Below the pieces are notes generated by a model, which was given only the letters and a program-made list of their open reading frames with translations, was not told the origin of the DNA and searched no databases. A DNA stretch of 64,000 bases. Source: Cyprinodon diabolis (lineage: Eukaryota > Chordata > Actinopteri > Cyprinodontiformes > Cyprinodontidae). Below, piece after piece: positions 11,329 to 22,413 of the stretch. The DNA is taken from assembly GCA_030533445.1 (NCBI GenBank), contig CM060082.1:40766817-40830816 (forward strand). Direction: 5' to 3'. The translations under genes and the position numbers were made by a program. Within the stretch, counting starts at the first letter, position 1; the number at the start of each line of letters is the position of its first letter.

Positions 11329-11928
11329 GATTTCAGATCAAGACTCTGGCGCAGCAGCAGTACGTACAACAGGAGAACTGAGTTTATTTGAAGCGTTTTT
11401 ATTGTTCAGACTGGAAGCAGAAAAAACAGGAAACTCCAGAGCGGTGCCTCATTCTCAGGGCTTGGAAACAGGTTGAGGGGGAGCAACAGTGTCCACAGAG
11501 TGGGGGGGATGAAGACCTTGGAGTTACCAGGTTCTTTAGGTGTTGGAGGGTGGACAGGCAGATGAGCTCAGCTTTTGCGGATCTTGAAAGACAGCTCTTG
11601 GGGAGGAGTGGAAAGCACCGTTGAGGGAGGAACAGGACCCAGCCTTCAGCAGGAGGAAAACTAAAGAAAAACAGAGACAAGACTGGTAAGTAAGACTATC
11701 AGAACAAGTTCAACTTAACTTGGAAGTCTTGAAGAGGGACCCAGTTACCACTGGTATAGGTAACCATCTGTTGTCTGCCTCAGGGAATCCACTCCTCTAA
11801 ATACTGCTTGCTTGATTGTGGCTGATGAGTAACAGCTTGGAGCCTCACCTGCCTGGCACACCCTGAAAATGAAGGGGAGAAAACAGAAACAAAAAACTCC
11901 AAACCAAAGCAGCTCTGTGAACACAACA
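11323..11928 (-). repeat. 5' LTR of the sushi-type element
   Basis: 606 bp, TG...CA ends in the sense direction. From the predicted start site at about 11771, U3 is about 157 bp (11772-11928). R and U5 together cover 11323-11771, with polyadenylation signals AATAAA at 11398-11403 and 11383-11388. Borders of R and U5 are inferred, not shown by transcripts. Confidence 0.95.
11771..11803 (-). promoter_or_regulatory. Predicted LTR promoter: TATA-like box and start site
   Basis: In the sense direction TATTTAG at 11797-11803 lies about 26-32 bases upstream of 11771. The ten bases starting at 11771 are ACAGATGGTT, the segment complementary to the putative primer binding site. The distance from a TATA-like box and the self-primer pairing point independently to the same start position. 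Confidence 0.55.
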
Positions 11929-12107
11929 GGTTTTCTTTCCAACCAAGCAATAGCACACCAGACTCCAGTCATCTCATCAAGGGAGTCCAATCTGAACATG
12001 ATGACTTGATGATATGAATGGAGTCTGGTGTGCTATTGCTTGGTTGGAAAGAAAACCTGCAGCCACATGACCCTTTTTGGAACCAGTTTGACACCTGTGG
12101 TCCATAC

Positions 12108-12449
12108 CATGAGGCCCCCAGAATGTCATAAGCATGAGTCCATCCTCCTCTGTGCTTGTGAGTTGATTTCCACATGTCTGTAACTTTGAACTGACGTGTC
12201 AACCTGTTTCACTTCGAGAGTGGAACCAACCTGACAATGTAAACTGCCTGACTACTTCAATCACTCAATCAATCAAATGAGGACATTATAATATAGCTTA
12301 GTATAACAGTCATGAATATTTTCTGAGAGCAGTAGTAACATAGTCTAAAAACGTTAATGCTAAATTTGGATCTTCATATAGGCTAAGCTAACGGTTGCGT
12401 CACTGAATCTAAAGAAAACCAGCTGATTGCATTGACTCATTGACTCAAA
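12108..12449. other. Sequence without recognised feature
   Basis: AT-rich DNA between the nested MITE and a LINE fragment. Nothing recognised. Confidence 0.5.
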
Positions 12450-13262
12450 GGCAGTCCCTCACACTAAGCATGATTTTCAGCAGAACTCTGGCTGCATCAT
12501 TTTGGATCAGCTGAAGACATTTAACTATAGTTTGTGGACTTCCTGGTAGCAAAGAATTACAATAGTCCAGCCTTGAAGTAACAAATGCATGGACTAGTTT
12601 CTCAGCATCAGGTCCTGATCGAAAATAACACCAAGATTTTTCACTTTCTTATTTGAGATCAATTCATACCCATCCAAATTATGGGACTGACTAATCAGCT
12701 TCTTTTCCAGGGAATCTGGTCCAAAGTCATCCAGGTTTTTATGTCTTCAAGGCATGCCTGTAATCCATGTAATGGGTTAGCTTCATCTGGATTTATATAC
12801 AGTTGCCTTTGGATATAGCTGAGTATCATCAGCATAACAGTGGAAATGAATCCCATGCTGTGCAATAATGCTTCCAATCGGGAGCATATATATAGGAAAG
12901 ATAATTGGTCCTAGCACTGATCCCTGGGGTACTCCACAGGTAACCCTTGAGCATGAGCAAGATTTGTCATTAACGTGAACAAACTGAATTCGATCAGATA
13001 GATAAGATTTAACCCAGTCTAGTAATGTTCCTTTAATTCCAACAAAATATTCAAGTCTTTCTAAAAGAATATTATGATCAACTGTATCAAATGCAGCACT
13101 GAGACCTAAGTGGGCGAGTAGAGATTCAAGTCAATTATCTGAGGCCATGACAATATCATTAGCAACCTTCGCCATAGCTTTTTCAGTGCTATGATGAGCT
13201 CTAAAGCCAGACTGAAACTCCTCAAAAAGTGCATTATGGTGTAAGGGGTCGCACACTTGTTT
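12450..13262 (-). pseudogene. L2/CR1-type LINE reverse transcriptase fragment
   Basis: Several minus-strand frames read as pieces of one reverse transcriptase. In order they are FEEFQSGFRAHHSTE (about 13190-13235), the motif A region with SAAFDTVDH (about 13070-13100), the motif B region with GVPQGSVLGP (about 12910-12940), YADDTQL (about 12816-12836), LEDIKTW, and the C-terminal part with an LDYCN-like region (about 12460-12600). This order and wording fit L2/CR1-like LINEs of fish. The reading frame is broken by stops and by a deletion near 12600, so it is a dead 5'-truncated copy. No 3' tail or target duplication was recognised. Confidence 0.8.
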
Positions 13263-13388
13263 GTCAACTACTACTACTAAGGAGATTGGATATAGGTCTA
13301 TAATTGACAAAGTCATCTGGGTTATGAACACATAGAAAATAAGCCCTGCACTTATAAAACATTTAAAAAGCATGTGTATAGCAGTTTA

Positions 13389-13414
13389 TGTGTGTGTGTG
13401 TGTGTGTGTATGTG
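13389..13414. repeat. (GT)n microsatellite
   Basis: A short dinucleotide array, 13389-13408 perfect, then one interruption. Confidence 0.9.
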
Positions 13415-14146
13415 ATTTAAATAAAATAAATCAGATGAGTATTTATTATGTGTGTTCCCTTTTGGCGGATTTCTGTCTTTAATGTTCAAAGCCATTATGC
13501 AGAGACACATATATTTGATCTTGCTGAGTTTAAACACAGCAGCATCCAAAAATATGTGCAGGGATCAAAAATAGGGATTCAAATTAATTACAGAATACTT
13601 CTCCAACATGAACAAATGGATCACACAGTTAGTAAAAACTGACAGTAAACAGTAATATAGTCATAAACACATAATAATTGACATTAAAGGTAGAGTTTTA
13701 AGAAGGCTTTATTGAAGATAAGATCAGAGAACTGAGATGTGACTCATTTTGGTTTAATCCAGTCTTAAGGATGTTTCTCCTTAAAAATGTAGCCCAGAAG
13801 GAATAAGTCCAACTGTACCTTCCACTTAAATTTATAAATTATTTATTCAATTTGAATGAAATTGAAAAACCCATTAATAATCAGGCTGATTTTCTAGGCT
13901 ATAAAGCCTGTGATGATATCAAGGCAATGACAGACACTGATGTGGGCAGCAGAGGTAAACAGGGATGAACAGAACAGAGAATATCTTCAAAACTTCAACT
14001 GGTTTTATAAACTTTTTAGAATACTTTTAAAGTTTTCAAATTGAACTCTTTTCAAATTATGAAATTAAATATTGTTACTCATTATATAGCTTTTTTTGTC
14101 AGTTGTTTGAGTTGCTATTCGCTATAGCCAGGAAGAATCTCCTGTT
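13415..14146. other. Sequence without recognised feature
   Basis: AT-rich DNA, nothing recognised apart from the preceding microsatellite. Confidence 0.5.
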
Positions 14147-14855
14147 TGTCAGGACTTTGTGTTTCTGTGTTTGTCTCCCTTCATCCATCAGGAGGCGCCT
14201 GGTTCTGGTCCGCCTCCTCACACACCTGCTGATGGTTTCCTCGTTAGACTGAGTATTCTTAAGTTGCTGACTGCCACTACCTGGACGCTAGAGTGTTTGC
14301 CAGTTTTGGGAAGTCGTCCTGCAAACTGTAAATCTCAGACCTTCTCTCCCTGGAAGGATCAACTGAGCTTCAAACTGAGCTGGGGTTCAAACAGGAGGTT
14401 TGGATCCACTTTCCCCAAGAGATCCTTTGAGCTTCTCACTGAGAAAGGGATTATTCTCCATTACGACCCGTTCAAGTACTGCAGGAAATCTGAGTGGCAG
14501 TCAGTTTCTCCGTTCACCATCTATCAACCCCATTCTGGCTAAACCCTGTTCCGCCCTCCACCGAATCAGACAAACACTGGAACCACGGCACACAGACAGG
14601 AGTCAAGGATACAACAACTTCTCTGGAAATGTGAGTCGGCAACCAAATCCTCTTCTCCAAGTTTATGAATCAAATTCCCCACTGAGCCTGAACTAACCGC
14701 TGTGTCTTCCCCTCATTTTACAGTTCCGGTTGAGCAGTGTTCAGAGCAATACTTCTCCCTCTGTTTAACTTCTTCAATAAAACCCATTAAACCTTTTCCC
14801 TGGTCTCTCTGTTCAGTTTTCTGCATTTGGGTCTGAACTTTGTTACATCATGACA
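14147..14855 (+). mobile_element. Solo LTR, family A, copy 1
   Basis: 709 bp from TGTCAGGAC to CATCATGACA. AATAAA lies near the 3' end (within the word CTTCAATAAAACCC, about 14770-14780). It shares long blocks with copies at 16452, 35853, 45725 and 59500, such as GGCGCCTGGTTCT near the 5' end and TTCCCTGGTCTCTCTGTT near the 3' end. Flanks ctgtt and ctgtg match at four of five bases. No internal element sequence is attached. Confidence 0.8.
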
Positions 14856-16451
14856 CTGTGTCTGAAGACCTTTAATTTCATTAACTAGTGTTCTATGGCA
14901 GTCATAGAAATGGTATATAGATGCACATAATTATACATATAATCTACAAAGTTCATAAGCAGAATTGATGAATACATTATCACTGAAGATAAAATCCACC
15001 CTTTTAGCTCTTACCTCACCATATATGTAGTAAATATTACCTTGAGTTGGATTATGTTTACATCCGGCTGATGTTGATTGGAAAGATGGTGATGGTAGGC
15101 TGTACTTTAAAAATACCCCAACAGTATGTAACCAATACTTGGAAAACCAGGTCATTTAACTCTAATGTGGCCCTTTGTTGAACCTTTGCGTAATTTTTGT
15201 TTTTAGATTTTTAAATGTTCCTATTAGATGCCTTTTGACCACATTTTGTTCTGCTGAACTAAAAAAATTACAAGACATCCAATGTAACAAACTGAAAAAC
15301 CGACTATGACATCTTGTTTTTTTAGTAGACCAGCTACATGTAACAAGACCTGAACTGATTTTAACCCAATTGATGACATGGTGCTGCAGCATACCAGTAT
15401 TTCTGCCTTTTTGTTTGAGAACAATAACAGTGGAGAATCCAACAGAACCGACACAAGGAGCTGCGTGTGGCAAAGCCGAAAAATAGGCATGGACAGAGGG
15501 AAAACTTAGGTGGTCACAGGACAATTTATATACACTGACAGGCGCAACTGCACTATCATTCAAGCATTAAACACACGAGAGAGAGTCGATGGTAGTGGGT
15601 GCATAGGTTGAGGCGCCTCAGCTGCTGAGGCCCCCAATGGGGTGAGGAGGTCAGGAACATTACCCACCATTTGTAAAAGAGAGAGTAGGCATGTCCAACA
15701 AGTTACACCTGCCACTATATTTACCAAATTACTCATTGTAGCATTTGGACTCCATCAGACTTGACAGTAGAAACACCAACCGCCTGCTACTCTGGGGCCT
15801 CGTCTACAATGAGGTATTGTTGGCTGTTAAGAAACTGCAGAAGTCTAACCCCCTCCACCTATCAGCAGCAGAACATGCAATGATATCAGCAAGAAAATAA
15901 CACCTACAGAGGGGGGCTACCAAAACCTTCCGTCCATAAGCTGCTGTTTCCTGTTACAGGTGAGAATATCTGAGGAAGTACATAAAAATTTCAGAGGAAG
16001 AAAAAAAACACATGTCATCCAGGTAGCTTGTGTGTATATTTAAACTGGCAGCTGCTGCTTTTAAGACTAAGGAAAGAAGAAATAAATACAGAAATTCTGG
16101 AACATACTTTGGTTTCCAGCAGGAAAAGCCCAAACAATGGCTTTTTACTCATAAAATAAAAGAGCAAATGTTTAAAGGTGATAAAAAAAAATGTAACTCC
16201 ATTGTCAAAATAATGATCTGACTGGATCAGGAGAACTCCGTTGAGATGTCAACAAAATTAAAAGCTTATTGTTATTATTCCTTGGATTGGCCACTTTGTT
16301 TCAATGAAATAGAATTCATACAATTCCCTACCTATTGTTACCTAATAATGCAACCTTTTTTGGAATTTACTTAATCATATTTAATTAATTTAACGCAATT
16401 GTTTCATGTTAGCAGGGTAGGACATAAAACAATTGTGTTAAAGTATCTAAA
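14856..16451. other. Sequence without recognised feature
   Basis: Between two solo LTRs. A short inverted word GGCGCCTCAGCTGCTGAGGCC occurs near 15611 (imperfect). No coding or transposon structure could be supported. Confidence 0.5.
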
Positions 16452-16921
16452 TGTTAGGACTCCAGTCTGTGTGGTCTGTCGTTTGAGGAATCGTTTGAGC
16501 TTCACACTGAGCAAGGGATTCATCTGCACCACAGTCCATTCAAGTACCGCAGGAAATCTGAGTGGCAGTCTTCTCCGTTCATCTATAAGCAACCACATTC
16601 TGGGTAACCCTGTCCACCCTCCACCGTATGAGACAAAAACCGGAACACAGTCCTCACCTACTGGAGTGTAAGAGTCAACCAATTCTCTGGAAACGTGAGT
16701 CTGCCTACCTTTCCTTCTCTTTAAGTTCGAGAATCAATTTTCCCACTGAACCTGAACTACCCGCAGTATCTTCCCCTAACCTTTCAATTCCGGTTGAGCA
16801 GTGTTCAGAGCAACACTGGATTCTCCTCAAAACTTCTCAATAAACCTGTTAAACTTTTCCCATTGTCTCTCTGGACTGGTTTATCTGCATGTGGGTCCGA
16901 GCTCTTGATAAAATCATGACA
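16452..16921 (+). mobile_element. Solo LTR, family A, copy 2 (internally deleted)
   Basis: 470 bp, starts TGTTAGGACTCCAG and ends AAAATCATGACA. It is flanked by a perfect 5-bp duplication ctaaa (16447-16451, 16922-16926). About 240 bp of the 5' part present in other copies is missing. AATAAA lies in the 3' part near 16838. Confidence 0.85.
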
Positions 16922-16991
16922 CTAAATATGATTAAGTAAATGCCAAAAGCGGTTGCATTATTTTCTTAGTGTAATGGAGATGTGCAAAAAA

Positions 16992-16995
16992 AATA

Positions 16996-17050
<55 letters not shown>
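16992..17050. repeat. (TA)n microsatellite
   Basis: TA array with one C interruption. Confidence 0.95.
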
Positions 17051-17055
<5 letters not shown>

Positions 17056-17282
17056 TTAAGGAAAAAATTACTATTGTTCCTTAGTAATCAACTTATAACC
17101 GCAGTTAATGAAAAGAAAATTCTTGCTCCACAAGTGTAAAATTGGTCTCTCTCTTTCTTTTATCATTTAACTCTGTTTTGTAAACAATTAGAGAAAATGC
17201 TTTAGAAATTTTAAAATCAATTTATATCTGGTAAACAAAAAGGTCTGTGCAACAACTGCACAGGATGTAATTGTAGCCATTA

Positions 17283-18262
17283 AGGCTACGTTCACACTGC
17301 AAGCAAATTATACCCAAATCCGAATTTTGGCTCCTGTGCAACTCATATCCAACAACGGCCAAATTCCGAACCTTTTTGTGAACATGAATTGTGGCAGTAG
17401 CGTATAAAGTAGTGAATTGAATACTGTACATGTCTGATAGTTTTTAAAGCGTCTGCAGTCATTTTGAATTTTAATTGAATTTCAGTTTTTATCGAGGCTC
17501 TGACTTCTCGTTCCTGCAGACCCCATCATAGCAGTAACTTTTCCACAAAAACACATTAGAGACAGATCTACCCTGCATTTTTCTCACCTTGCATTGTCTT
17601 GTTATGATGTAATCATCATATTGTCAACTCCATATCATTCAACAAGTTTATAGCACAGCCTAATGGCACAGATGCTCGATCTGAATGCCAAAAATTGATA
17701 AAGACATCTTTCCTATGTTCACTCTGCAGCCTGAAGTTACCAAAATCAGATTTTTTTGCACATATGCACCTGTATCTGATCTTTTCTTGACAGTCTGAAC
17801 AAAACAGATACAAATTTTCCTCATGTGATCCATCCCACTTGGCTATGTGGTCCTAAATTCAACATATATCTGATATTTTCAAATGCAACCTGTGTCTGAA
17901 CGGCCGGTTGCATTTGCTACACAGAAGCGGGATAAAAACAACCATGGCGGACGATAATGCAGAGAGCTGTCGTTATTTTCAACCTTGCTATAAATTGTGC
18001 ACTAGCTGAGGTTGGGAAAGAAATGAAAGATTGCAAGATGCTATCCAGCACTAACATCCATGTTTACTTCTTTAAACACAGAGCACCCTCGCTTGTGACA
18101 TCATTACGTCCTCTACTGTGCATGTGGGACACTTAAGTTGTATTAATGCTTTTCACACAGGAGATCACATTGCATATGATTAAGGTGCATATATTTCGAA
18201 AAGTCAAATACCATACAAAAGAATCAAAATTAAGCATAAATGCTTGCAGTGTGAATGTAGCC
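17283..18262. mobile_element. MITE with GGCTACGTTCACACTGCAAGC ends, TTA target
   Basis: The left end GGCTACGTTCACACTGCAAGC pairs with GCTTGCAGTGTGAATGTAGCC at the right, one mismatch. TTA occurs directly outside both ends (17280-17282, 18263-18265), the target of PIF/Harbinger elements. No transposase is present. The interior contains ACCATGGCGGACGATAATGC near 17940, which looks like a captured translation start, but the frame after it is short. Confidence 0.65.
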
Positions 18263-18265
18263 TTA

Positions 18266-19331
18266 GGCACGGCAGAAGTGCATCCATGTTCCCAATAATA
18301 AGTGCTATCTGAATAGTGGTGGCAATCTCATGTAATCTACTACTTATTGCCTTTCACAGACAGAATGTCACACAACTCTATACAAAGACACCAGAGTAAA
18401 AAACACATAGAAGGCTGAATAAAATCAGGATAAAAAGCATAGAAAACAATACATTTACAAATCATAGGAGATACTATATAATCATCGCCTGGCAGAACAA
18501 AATAACTTTCAATTGAATCAAAATCTCAAAATAATCAGAAAAAAAATCCCAGTGGTTGGCTGACTTTAGGTTCCATTGATTGAAAGGCTCTATCTCCCTC
18601 TTAGTTTCCAGCCTTGAATTAGGAATATTGAGTAAATTATGAATTTGGGGAGAGGAACGTTTAATTAAAGGCTGACATCATAGTCAGTTTGGCCATATAG
18701 TGGCTGTAAGTGAGAACAATAAGGAATGTAAGACTGGGTGATATAGGGCATTTGATTGATATGGAAAGAAGTCTGGCTAAGGGTTTCTGAATAGTTTGGG
18801 GGGATGAAATTAAAGATTGATCCAATGCGGTCGTCTAAACGGGATGAAACAAATGCATGAGCACAGGAAACCATGGCCTAAATGTTTGAGATGTTTCTCA
18901 AATGATAGAAACAGGTGTGGAATGGATCCGCTGTGTAACTCCATTTTAATGAACTGATAATCAACCATTCTAATCTCCATGTTGGTAAAACAGCCAAAAT
19001 CTTTGGAAAACACCTTAAAGGAATAGTACACCCAAAACATGATTAGCCTTTATTTTCTACTCACCCCCATGCTGAACAACACTCTGGAGTACTTTTTGAT
19101 ATCTCAAATGCATCTGAAGATCTGGGAGGCTTCTTGCTGTCTGCTGACATTCAAATAATGGATGTCTATGGTGCCCGAGGCAGAAAGGTCCATAAAAGTC
19201 CACAAAAAACATGTCAATATTCCTCCATACTGCTCGTCCAATGTATTCCAAGTGTCCTGAGTTGGTAGCGTCCATAATTTACTCGAAACAAAGTCATTTA
19301 GAATGTTTTTAGAGCATAAACAGTAGTGTAT
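18266..19331. other. Unclassified, possible old repeat DNA
   Basis: No ends found. Near 19018 there is AAAGGAATAGTACACCCAAA, a word common at the ends of dispersed fish repeats, but no matching inverted or terminal copy was found in this window. Confidence 0.35.
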
Positions 19332-19625
19332 AGGATTTCCTAAAAGCGCGCGCCTGCGAGTTCACGAGCCTACGGAAACTGCGGCAGACCAAACCAGATG
19401 AAAGTGCGCATTCAGCGTCTGCTCTTGATAATGCAAGCGTAGAAGAAGAAATTTGCTGTTTACCTGTGCAAAGAAAGAAACAAGGAAAGAAAAATGTCTG
19501 AGGACTTCAGTGTTGAGGAAAAGCATGAGTTCTTTGCCGAGCTGAATGCGCACTTTCATCTGGCTTGGTCTGCCGCAGTTTCCGTAGGCTCGTGAACTCG
19601 CAGGGGCGCGCTTTTAGGAAATCCT
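19332..19625. repeat. Long foldback with 85-bp arms
   Basis: 19332-19416 and 19541-19625 are inverted copies with only a few differences, separated by a loop of about 124 bp. The arms contain CCTACGGAAACTGCGGCAGA and are GC-richer than the flanks. The loop carries a coding-like start. It is probably a foldback MITE; flanking duplications were not found. Confidence 0.8.
19494..19595 (+). CDS. Short coding-like frame in foldback loop
   Basis: A 33-codon frame starts MSEDFSVEEKHEFFAEL in the loop and continues into the right arm. The upstream context AAAAATG is acceptable. Its acidic, helical composition looks protein-like, but the function is not recognised. It could be the start of a captured exon or the end of the transposon's own gene. 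Confidence 0.25.
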   Translation: MSEDFSVEEKHEFFAELNAHFHLAWSAAVSVGS

Positions 19626-20812
19626 AAAAGCGCAGCCTGGCACAGTCAGAGAACAGTGGGATCAATGCTAACTGTCCCCTAATGCAGCAACAGCCAGTGT
19701 GAGGTGGGCCTTTAGACGCACTGATCCTTTTTGACTTGGGTTAATTTAACAGAATCACTAAAGTCCTCTCACCCTTGTTCAAACATATACACCAGAATAC
19801 ACACTCAGTTGGTGTTGCTTGTCTAACACCATATATTTAGGCATGTAATCCTTTGGGGAGCTTAGGGTAAATGGTTTGGCTCAAAGACCCCCGGCTGTGT
19901 CTACAATAAGAAAGACTTATTGAAACGAGGCTGGCACTGAGAGGCCAGCTGTAGGGGGAGTGGGAGTAGGGGAATGGGTTTATTTGAAGAATAGCGGGGA
20001 TCTAGCATAACTTTGATCAGTGCTTGTGCTCCGGCTCCTTTGTCTCTTTCTCTCAACCACAAACTGGTCATTGAAGAGAGTCATCCGCAGGAGGGGGGGT
20101 TTGGTATCCCGGTAACAAGGGAAAGCCTGACACACAGAACCATATGCTGGCCTGAGGGAGGCCCTTTTTTTTTGTAGATCTTGTATTATTGCATCCAAGT
20201 TCCTGCACAGAAATATATTTTTTGTCTTTATAATATAATGGAAATTGTAGACTTTATCATGTTTACCTCAAGGTGTTTACTTTCTCTAGTGGTTGGCCAT
20301 GTTGGTTAACAGATTGGTGGATTAGATTCTTGGTTAATTGGTGTACCTTGCCATGTTAGATTTTCATCCTGTGTCCCTACTACATGTCCCTTCAATTGTT
20401 CTCAGCATTTACTCACTTTCCGCTAAGGAGATGGTGACAAAAATGCAAGACTGATTCGATTCAGGAGGATATTGCAAAATGAAAAGACTTAAAACTCTAC
20501 TTATACCAGTTATATACTTATTATTATACTTATACCACTGGTATATTCTGGCCTAAACATGTATATAAATTTACTCTTTATCAAACCATATTGTCCCAAA
20601 AGTTAGAACATTTCTATTTTTGAAAAAATCCAGTCTTAAAACTGTCGGGGGGGTTCGTTATCTTATGCAGGCCAGTTAGTTATACGTCAGCTTGTACACC
20701 TAAATTCGGCCAATCATATATCGAAGGTAATCTGTCAATCAAATTTTTTCTGTCAGAGCAACTTGAGTTATATGTCTCAGCTAATATATGCAACGGTTGA
20801 AATAAGAATCAT
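19626..20812. other. Sequence without recognised feature
   Basis: Nothing recognised. Confidence 0.45.
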
Positions 20813-20998
20813 TTATTCTGCATTACTTTCCCATTGAGTTCCATCCCAGTGTTCACGGGGGTGGACGTCTGCGTCTTCGGCAGGCGTAGAGCTAACAGAA
20901 CTGGCAGCGTTGTGAGGCGAGGGCTCAAACATGTACGACTGGAAGCCTTCTACACCAAACCAGCTGCTGGCCTTATTTTTTACTACAAAAAAATGCAC
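20813..20998 (-). pseudogene. Coding-like fragment with YMFEPSP motif
   Basis: A 61-codon frame with VEGFQSYMFEPSPH followed by a Ser/Ala-rich acidic stretch. The Y-x-F-E-P word followed by a low-complexity acidic region resembles the start of fish proteins annotated as P2X7-like orphan proteins, but that resemblance is from memory and weak. It lies 79 bp downstream, on the same strand, of the RecQ-like fragment. Confidence 0.3.
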
Positions 20999-21076
20999 TA
21001 GATTACTAGCCAGTGACGTAGGATTATCAATGTTAATGGCCTATGGCAGTAATGATAGACGGGCCAAATAAACCAA

Positions 21077-21337
21077 TCAGATCAACGAAGCATATGATGT
21101 AACAGAGCGACGACGAAGAGGAGCCAATTGATAGATCAAACTCTTGCCGAAACCAGTCGGGAGAAGAGCAAAAACATCTTTTCCTCTGAGAAAAGCCTCC
21201 AGAGCAGTGTTTTGCTCTTCTTTCAGTGAAGAAATACTCTGTAATTCCGATAAAACTAGCTCGATAGCTACGCTAGTTTCCTCGGCTGAAGCCGCCATGT
21301 TCTTTAGACTGAACTGTCGCGCTTCTCGTTGCGTCAC
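21077..21337 (-). pseudogene. RecQ-like helicase N-terminal fragment
   Basis: An 86-codon frame. LKEEQNTALEAFLRGKDVF followed by LLPTGFGKSLIYQL matches RecQ motif 0 (the K-E/Q region) and motif I, the Walker A ATP-binding loop (TGFGKS). After YQLAPL the sequence loses resemblance and the frame soon ends. The other helicase motifs (DExH and so on) are absent. GC content is higher than in the flanks. Possibly a captured first exon carried by a transposon, or the edge of a transposon-linked RecQ gene. Near 21440-21470 lies CTCGCGAGATCAGGTTGGTC, which resembles ends of fish DNA transposons, but no inverted partner was found. Confidence 0.55.
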
Positions 21338-21479
21338 ACCTCAACCCGCCTCAAAGCCAACGCTGATTGGACGTTCGTTTGGTGAACGGCTCCAAATTTT
21401 CTTCAATGGAGAGTCTCCAGACTGATTAGCGAGTGAAATCTTGAAAGCTCGCGAGATCAGGTTGGTCTCACGAGGCTAC

Positions 21480-22413
21480 TATGGCAGTCCATAATTGTTC
21501 AGGGCAAACCATGGAGATGAACTTGAAGACTCCAAGCAGAAAGAATCCTGGCTGACCCTGGTTGTCTGCCTTATGTAACAGTGCTCCCAACTGTACTACC
21601 ACGCTGTACTTAAACCTTATTTGTGGCTGAACATAAACAGTTGTACAAAGAATGCTGGTCGAAAAATGCTACAGCCATTGAACACACTCATGACAGGTTT
21701 CTACAAAGGCTTGATTAGTGCAGTTGCTAGCAAGGATGTTAAGAAAAATTATTAGGGTAAGGGATCTTGGGACATTTGATCAAGGTTTGCCTGACATTTT
21801 GTATGTGAAAACATTTAGTTGTTTGTAAAATACTAAGGCGTGACCAAAGGAGAAGCTGTTTGGCTTTACGCAGTACTGGAGCTCATCAAGAACTGTTGAC
21901 CTGGATGTAGTGGTATCACCAACTACAATATTCTTCTTTCAGTTCGTATCCAGCTCATAATAAGCTGCTTTTGACCTTAATGAACTGAGCCATTGTGCAA
22001 GCTTGACCTTGTGGGTTCTAACTCCAGCAAAGACACCTTGTTTCTTGCCCAAAGGACAATCTGACAGGTGGGCTTAGCCGAAAAGATACTTATGAGTCAG
22101 CGGTTAGCTGAGACACGTCTCATCCAGGAGTTATCCTTCTAAAGAGGAACCAATAGAAAGAAAGGTCATAGGGTCAGAACACTCTGCAAAATCCTACAGC
22201 CCTAGCAGCAGAGATGAAAGTTAGCCCAAATAATCCGGTAAAGTGCCCAAATGGAGCAGAAATTCCCCTGAGGGGGGAGGTCTCCAGTCTGACCTCAAAC
22301 ATTTTTTTTTCTCTTTGGCCCTCCATACCTAAATGGCTACAAACACTTGAGTTCACATCCATTAGGCAAATAAGCAATTAGACAACCAGCAAATGTAACC
22401 AACCAGTGTTGAA
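21480..22413. other. Sequence without recognised feature
   Basis: No gene or transposon recognised. Confidence 0.5.

Larger units (their letters stand above)
6410..11928 (-). mobile_element. Full-length Ty3/Gypsy chromovirus, Tf1/sushi type
   Basis: A 5519-bp element read on the minus strand. It has two LTRs (11323-11928 is 5', 6410-7006 is 3') with TG...CA ends and a perfect 5-bp target duplication ggttt (6405-6409, 11929-11933). Order on the minus strand is LTR, gag with a CCHC zinc knuckle, pol in the -1 frame with protease, reverse transcriptase, RNase H, integrase and chromodomain, polypurine tract, LTR. The pol order and C-terminal chromodomain are those of chromoviruses, and the gag style and the putative self-primer point to the Tf1/sushi group known from fish. 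The LTRs differ by six substitutions and one 9-bp indel, which means a recent insertion. The only clear lesion seen is one in-frame stop in gag. Confidence 0.95.
6363..12099. mobile_element. hAT-type foldback MITE interrupted by an LTR retrotransposon
   Basis: The outer ends are inverted repeats: CAGGGGTGTCAAACTGGTTCC at the left minus a few differences pairs with GGAACCAGTTTGACACCTGTG at the right. Flanking 8-bp repeats are gtctatac (6355-6362) and gtccatac (12100-12107), one mismatch. Removing the retrotransposon and one copy of its 5-bp duplication leaves 213 bp, most of which folds back: 11934-11970 is complementary to about 12016-12053. There is no transposase, so it is a non-autonomous hAT element. 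It is older than the retrotransposon that sits in its left arm. Confidence 0.8.
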
